Position numbers and translations under genes: made by a program
Source of the DNA: Candidatus Latescibacteria bacterium 4484_181
GTDB taxonomy: Bacteria; Latescibacterota; MVCY01
Assembly (NCBI GenBank): GCA_002049985.1
Contig: MVCY01000056.1
Coordinates: forward strand, 1 to 9,065
Direction: 5' to 3'
DNA: 9,065 bases
In this document: in pieces, positions 6,534 through 9,065 of the stretch
How positions within the stretch are numbered: the stretch's first letter is position 1
Layout: each line of letters begins with the position of its first letter
The notes under the pieces: generated by a model
The model's input: only the letters and a program-made list of their open reading frames with translations
Databases searched by the model: none
What the model was told of the DNA's origin: nothing

Positions 6534-6560
6534 GTCCCTTTTCCTTAGGAGAAAAGGGAC
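6534..6560. repeat. Hairpin, 10-bp arms
   Basis: GTCCCTTTTC (6534-6543) pairs perfectly with GAAAAGGGAC (6551-6560) across a 7-base loop. No T-run follows, so a terminator is unlikely on the + strand. On the minus strand the right arm reads GTCCCTTTTC and is likewise not followed by a long T-run. It lies 10 bp before the larger inverted repeat and may belong to the same structure. Confidence 0.6.
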
Positions 6561-6570
6561 CAAAAGAAGC

Positions 6571-6677
6571 GCGCTTTCCGTAGGCGTAGGGAAGAGGTAG
6601 GGTCCAATCGCTGGGGCTATAAGTCCTGCAGGCAGCAGAGGGCGGCTCTGGTTCTGTTGGCCGCTTACGGAAAGCGC
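6571..6677. repeat. Long 16-bp inverted repeat enclosing a branched structure
   Basis: GCGCTTTCCGTAGGCG (6571-6586) pairs with CGCTTACGGAAAGCGC (6662-6677): 15 Watson-Crick pairs and one G-T. Inside, CAGCAG (6633-6638) can pair with CTGTTG (6654-6659), or alternatively CAGAG with CTCTG (6636-6640/6646-6650). Outside, GAGGTAGGG (6594-6602) could instead pair with CCCTACCTC (6685-6693). It could be a non-coding RNA, a leader element, or a MITE-like insertion with 16-bp ends. No target-site duplication is obvious, and it does not match RNase P RNA, tmRNA or SRP RNA as I know them. Confidence 0.55.
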
Positions 6678-6884
6678 AACCTCCCCCTACCTCCAGGATT
6701 GACCATACTAGGCGATGAATCCTCCGGCTATGGCATAGAACAAAACAATGAATTAAGGCAACAAGAAAAAAACCTGTTCACAGAGATTGGCGAATGCAGC
6801 CAGGGGGCCTATTCCAGCTCGGGAACCTTATGCTCTCCTATGCTAGTATATTACGGCGGCTTAAGGATACATTTTCCAGATCTT

Positions 6885-6915
6885 TTGCGAAAGTTTAGAA
6901 TTTGACATAAATTCT
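6885..6915 (+). promoter_or_regulatory. Candidate promoter with overlapping palindrome before the DUF4380 gene
   Basis: TTGCGA (6885-6890) and TAAATT (6908-6913), 17 bp apart, form a weak sigma70-like pair. A perfect inverted repeat AGAATTT-GACAT-AAATTCT (6897-6915) overlaps the -10, as a repressor operator would. A TTGACA also occurs at 6902-6907, but no good -10 lies 16-18 bp downstream of it. Confidence 0.35.
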
Positions 6916-6959
6916 GAACTCTCACCTCACACAAACAGATAGAAGAAAGGAAGGATTCT

Positions 6960-8294
6960 ATGTGTAACCATTTCCCCTACAGCGCAGCCGTTGTTCTCTG
7001 CTCGCTGCCTCTGTTACTGGGGAGTGTCCGGGCGGAAACCCAACCCTGTTCGGTAGCACCGGTGGAAGACTACGCTGGCTGGGGTTGGAAATCGTGGGTG
7101 ATGAAGAACGGTCTGATCACCCTGGCTGTGGTCCCTGAAATCGGAGGCAGAGTGATGCAGTATGATCTGGATGGACACCCTTCCATCTACGTGAACCCCA
7201 AAGAGATAGGCAAAAGATATACTCCCTCCCAACAGTCTGGATGGCCAAACTACGGTGGTTACAAGACCTGGCCTGCTCCTCAGCACAGATGGCTGACCAG
7301 CGGTGGAGGATGGCCACCGCCACCTAACCTCGACTTCGGACCTTACTCCTGCCGGATAGTGACCGATACGCCCGAATCCTCCGTCGTCCGTCTAGAAAGT
7401 CCCGTGGAGACGTTCAGCAAATGGAGGTGCCAGGGACTGAAATTCGAACGGCAGTTGACTATCTATCGGGGAAGTACCCGGGTGAGGGTAGAACAGACTC
7501 TGACCAACAAGGGAAGCCAGAAAGCCAACTGGGCCATATGGGATGTAACCCAGTCGATAGTCGCTCACCGGGGAAAAGCCGATTATGGCAACTTTTGGGT
7601 CTACTTCCCCATCAGGGCAGATAGTAGATTTGGCCAGGACGGCTACTATGTAATGAGCGGTGATAAAGAGGATTCTCAGTGGAAGAGCAACATCGTCCCT
7701 GGAGTCTCTGCCGTGCAGTATCTGCATCACGGGGGCAAAATCGGTGCTGACTCCGACGGCGGCTGGATTTGCTATGTTGACCGGAAAGACGGCTACGCCT
7801 ACGCCAAGACATTCTCTTTCTTCAAGGATCAGGCCTACCCAGACAGCGGAGCCTCAGTCGAAGTCTTTACTTCCGCCGGACTCCCATACCTGGAGGTGGA
7901 GGTACTCAGCCCTTTAGTCGACCTTGCCCCCAAGCAGTCCTACACCTTTGTCGAGAATTGGTATGCGACCAGGTGCGAAGGGCCCATACTGGAGGTGAAC
8001 AACGTCGGTGTGATAAAGAAAAGGTTGACTGTTCAACCCCTAAATGATGACTCTGCCAGGATAGACGGAGCATACGGCCTTTTCTACCAGGGAGAAGTCA
8101 GGATAGCCTTCCAGAACGCCGAGGGAGAGAAAATAGGCAGCGGGAAATCCTACCCAGTCTCTCCTCCAGTCCAATTTCTACTTCAAGATAGATGCGTTAT
8201 TCCCAGGAAAACAAGACTGGTGGAGCTTCAGCTATACGACGCCTTCGGCCGCTTCGTGGGAACACTTGATTCCACCCCTAATGAACCCAGATGA
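6960..8294 (+). CDS. Secreted DUF4380-family protein (galactose-mutarotase-like fold)
   Basis: A 444-residue protein with a likely type I signal peptide: hydrophobic core AAVVLCSLPLLLG (about 9-21) and an AxA-like cleavage site VRA|ET near residue 25-26. The n-region has only His and no Lys/Arg, which is unusual. The early segment LAVVPEIGGRVMQYDLDGHPSIYVNP resembles the signature of DUF4380 proteins, beta-rich and related in fold to aldose-1-epimerases, with GGR in the place typical for the family. The body is rich in Trp, Tyr and Gly, consistent with carbohydrate binding. The activity is unknown; export suggests a periplasmic or extracellular role on glycans, which is inference. The start ATG has AGGAAGG (6948-6954) 5 bp upstream, and an in-frame stop at 6915-6917 leaves no other start. 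It stands alone between two long intergenic regions. Confidence 0.8.
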   Translation: MCNHFPYSAAVVLCSLPLLLGSVRAETQPCSVAPVEDYAGWGWKSWVMKNGLITLAVVPEIGGRVMQYDLDGHPSIYVNPKEIGKRYTPSQQSGWPNYGGYKTWPAPQHRWLTSGGGWPPPPNLDFGPYSCRIVTDTPESSVVRLESPVETFSKWRCQGLKFERQLTIYRGSTRVRVEQTLTNKGSQKANWAIWDVTQSIVAHRGKADYGNFWVYFPIRADSRFGQDGYYVMSGDKEDSQWKSNIVPGVSAVQYLHHGGKIGADSDGGWICYVDRKDGYAYAKTFSFFKDQAYPDSGASVEVFTSAGLPYLEVEVLSPLVDLAPKQSYTFVENWYATRCEGPILEVNNVGVIKKRLTVQPLNDDSARIDGAYGLFYQGEVRIAFQNAEGEKIGSGKSYPVSPPVQFLLQDRCVIPRKTRLVELQLYDAFGRFVGTLDSTPNEPR

Positions 8295-8315
8295 GGAATT
8301 GTCGAATAGCCAAAC

Positions 8316-8344
8316 TTGCACAAAAAATCTGGAAAATGTATGCT
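8316..8344 (+). promoter_or_regulatory. Possible sigma70-type promoter
   Basis: TTGCAC (8316-8321) and TATGCT (8339-8344) are spaced by 17 bp with an A-rich spacer. If used, it would give an approximately 400-base untranslated leader before rnhB or a separate small RNA. Evidence is motif match only. Confidence 0.3.
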
Positions 8345-8481
8345 CAGGTCAGCCGAGTAGGCTGGTATGAGGGCCGCAGAACTGCCAAGCAGAAATAGGT
8401 ACTCCTGGTAAATTTGCGAACTTGTGGGAACAGTCTATCAACCGTTGGCCCAATTCGGCAGATTCTTCCTATTCTCACAGC

Positions 8482-8509
8482 GGGGCGATTCACGGCCATC
8501 TCCGTGCCC
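8482..8509. repeat. REP-like GC-rich hairpin
   Basis: CACGG (8491-8495) and CCGTG (8502-8506) form a stem with a 6-base loop, extended by GGG (8483-8485) pairing CCC (8507-8509) with a 5-base bulge on one side. The composition resembles dispersed intergenic REP-type elements seen in many bacterial genomes. A single copy in the window cannot prove dispersal. Confidence 0.35.
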
Positions 8510-8751
8510 AGTCCTTTATGCGGGGTCGATTGCGCTCTCCCTCAGCGGTCAACAGGGCCACAACCGTCATCTGTTGTCTCGAGACCCTTTGGGCTGAGCG
8601 ATTCAAGTCTGCCTCTGCCATACGCTGAGAAAGGCGTGCTTCTTTTGGTACGTATTTATAAAACATTGAGGTACGGCTGGTCAAGATAAAGAACTTTCGT
8701 CTCCTATGTCTTCAATCACAATATTTCCTGAATGTTGAGGCGAAAGGTCAG

Positions 8752-9065
8752 ATGGTTACTGAAGAAGAAGCTCTTGGTGGCATCATGTCTCCAGATCTGG
8801 CACAGATGACTGTGGAGCAGATTCGGCTCTATGTTGCTGGAAAGGGAAAGGTAGAGGAACCTTTGCTCTCTCTGCTGAAGGCTGATCCGCGCCGGGGTGT
8901 TAAGGCTGTGGCCCGGCAATGGAGTAGACGCTCCCAGAGAGAGGCTGCAGAAAGGAGACGTTTACAGCAACTTCTCAGTTTTGAACGGAGGCTCTGGGCG
9001 CAGGGTATAAGCCTGGTGGCTGGGATAGACGAGGCGGGCAGAGGTCCCCTGGCGGGACCGGTAGT
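8752..9065 (+). CDS. rnhB: Ribonuclease HII, N-terminal part (cut by window end)
   Basis: RNase HII cleaves the RNA strand of RNA/DNA hybrids and nicks at single ribonucleotides in DNA during repair. The visible 104 residues end in LVAGIDEAGRGPLAGPVV, the family signature; Asp93 and Glu94 are the first two of the four acidic metal-binding residues. A preceding ~90-residue extension (MTVEQIRLYVAG, LLKADPRRGVKAVARQW, then a Lys/Arg/Glu-rich helix) matches the long form known from Bacillus-type RnhB. The start ATG 8752 follows GAGGCGAAAGG (8737-8747). The frame is open back to a stop at 8659-8661 but has no ATG upstream of 8752 and is not conserved-looking there. The gene is open at the window edge. 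rplS and trmD, common neighbours of rnhB elsewhere, are not upstream here. Confidence 0.92.
   Translation, partial: MVTEEEALGGIMSPDLAQMTVEQIRLYVAGKGKVEEPLLSLLKADPRRGVKAVARQWSRRSQREAAERRRLQQLLSFERRLWAQGISLVAGIDEAGRGPLAGPV

Larger units (their letters stand above)
6254..6959. other. ~700-bp intergenic region with structured repeats
   Basis: No convincing conserved gene is seen. No clear terminator follows the permease; a 5-bp inverted repeat GGTAG/CTACC (6322-6338) has no T-run. A 49-codon frame (6355-6504), a hairpin (6534-6560), a long imperfect inverted repeat (6571-6677) and a promoter-like site (6885-6915) are listed separately. An 82-codon frame from a TTG at 6657 overlaps the inverted repeat and looks like chance. 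Confidence 0.6.
8295..8751. other. ~450-bp intergenic region
   Basis: Frames here (up to 91 residues) overlap one another in different phases, are rich in Ser, Pro and Arg, and have no ribosome-binding sites, so none is called. No terminator is evident after the DUF4380 gene; the CAGCC-GAGTA-GGCTG inverted repeat (8350-8364) has no T-run. The region contains a possible promoter (8316-8344), a REP-like hairpin (8482-8509) and a perfect 10-bp palindrome GTCTCGAGAC (8576-8585). Confidence 0.55.

Noticed and set aside
6571..6693. RNase P RNA, tmRNA, SRP RNA or a known riboswitch
   Set aside because: None of the conserved core sequences I know for these classes is visible.
6657..6905. 82-codon frame starting at TTG
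   Set aside because: Start lies inside an inverted-repeat arm, no ribosome-binding site and no recognisable protein character.
8414..8689. 91-codon frame before rnhB
   Set aside because: Ser/Pro/Arg-rich, overlaps an equally long frame in another phase, no ribosome-binding site; covers a REP-like hairpin.
1..9065. tRNA genes or CRISPR array
   Set aside because: No T-arm GGTTCRANTCC-type sequence with a cloverleaf, and no regularly spaced repeats of 24-40 bp were seen.

Overview
The window is a stretch of bacterial chromosome of moderate GC (roughly half), with all recognisable genes on the + strand. No gene fixes the species. A UbiA-type prenyltransferase next to a CIRCE-controlled hrcA-grpE-dnaK cluster, a permease fused to a PTS-IIA-like domain, and a secreted DUF4380 protein would fit an uncultivated lineage near the Fibrobacteres-Chlorobi-Bacteroidetes side of the tree. 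That placement is inference only.

Layout: (1) 2-367, the C-terminal part of a UbiA-family prenyltransferase that lacks its middle. (2) 370-425, a textbook sigma70 promoter followed directly by a CIRCE operator, then intact hrcA (443-1519). (3) 1680-3858, the grpE-dnaK region, which is visibly damaged. GrpE runs in frame into the DnaK ATPase domain without DnaK's first ~45 residues. A second loss of about 120 bp then shifts the frame, so the rest of DnaK lies in a separate frame (2953-3858). (4) A strong rho-independent terminator (3867-3907) and about 480 bp without a convincing gene, containing small repeats and palindromes. (5) 4388-6253, an APC-family permease with a C-terminal PTS EIIA type-2-like domain, preceded by a 10-bp-arm palindrome. 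(6) About 700 bp of intergenic DNA with two marked inverted repeats (6534-6560 and 6571-6677) that may be a structured RNA or a small MITE-like element. (7) 6960-8294, a secreted DUF4380 protein. (8) About 450 bp of intergenic DNA with a possible promoter and a REP-like hairpin. (9) 8752 to the end, the start of rnhB (RNase HII), cut by the window edge.

How it works together: HrcA should bind the CIRCE just upstream of its own gene and repress the hrcA-grpE-dnaK unit, which ends at the 3867-3907 terminator. dnaJ does not follow dnaK here. The permease, the DUF4380 protein and RNase HII look like separate transcription units.

The most notable point is that three conserved proteins in the first 3 kb (UbiA, GrpE/DnaK and DnaK again) each lack a block that should carry a signature motif: the second Asp-rich motif of UbiA, and the phosphate-1 and adenosine motifs of DnaK. 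Real deletions in a redundant chaperone locus or an assembly/amplification artefact could both explain this. The artefact is the more economical reading. I found no clearly new multi-gene system; the best candidates for something undescribed are the structured intergenic region 6534-6693 and the permease-EIIA fusion with its upstream palindrome.
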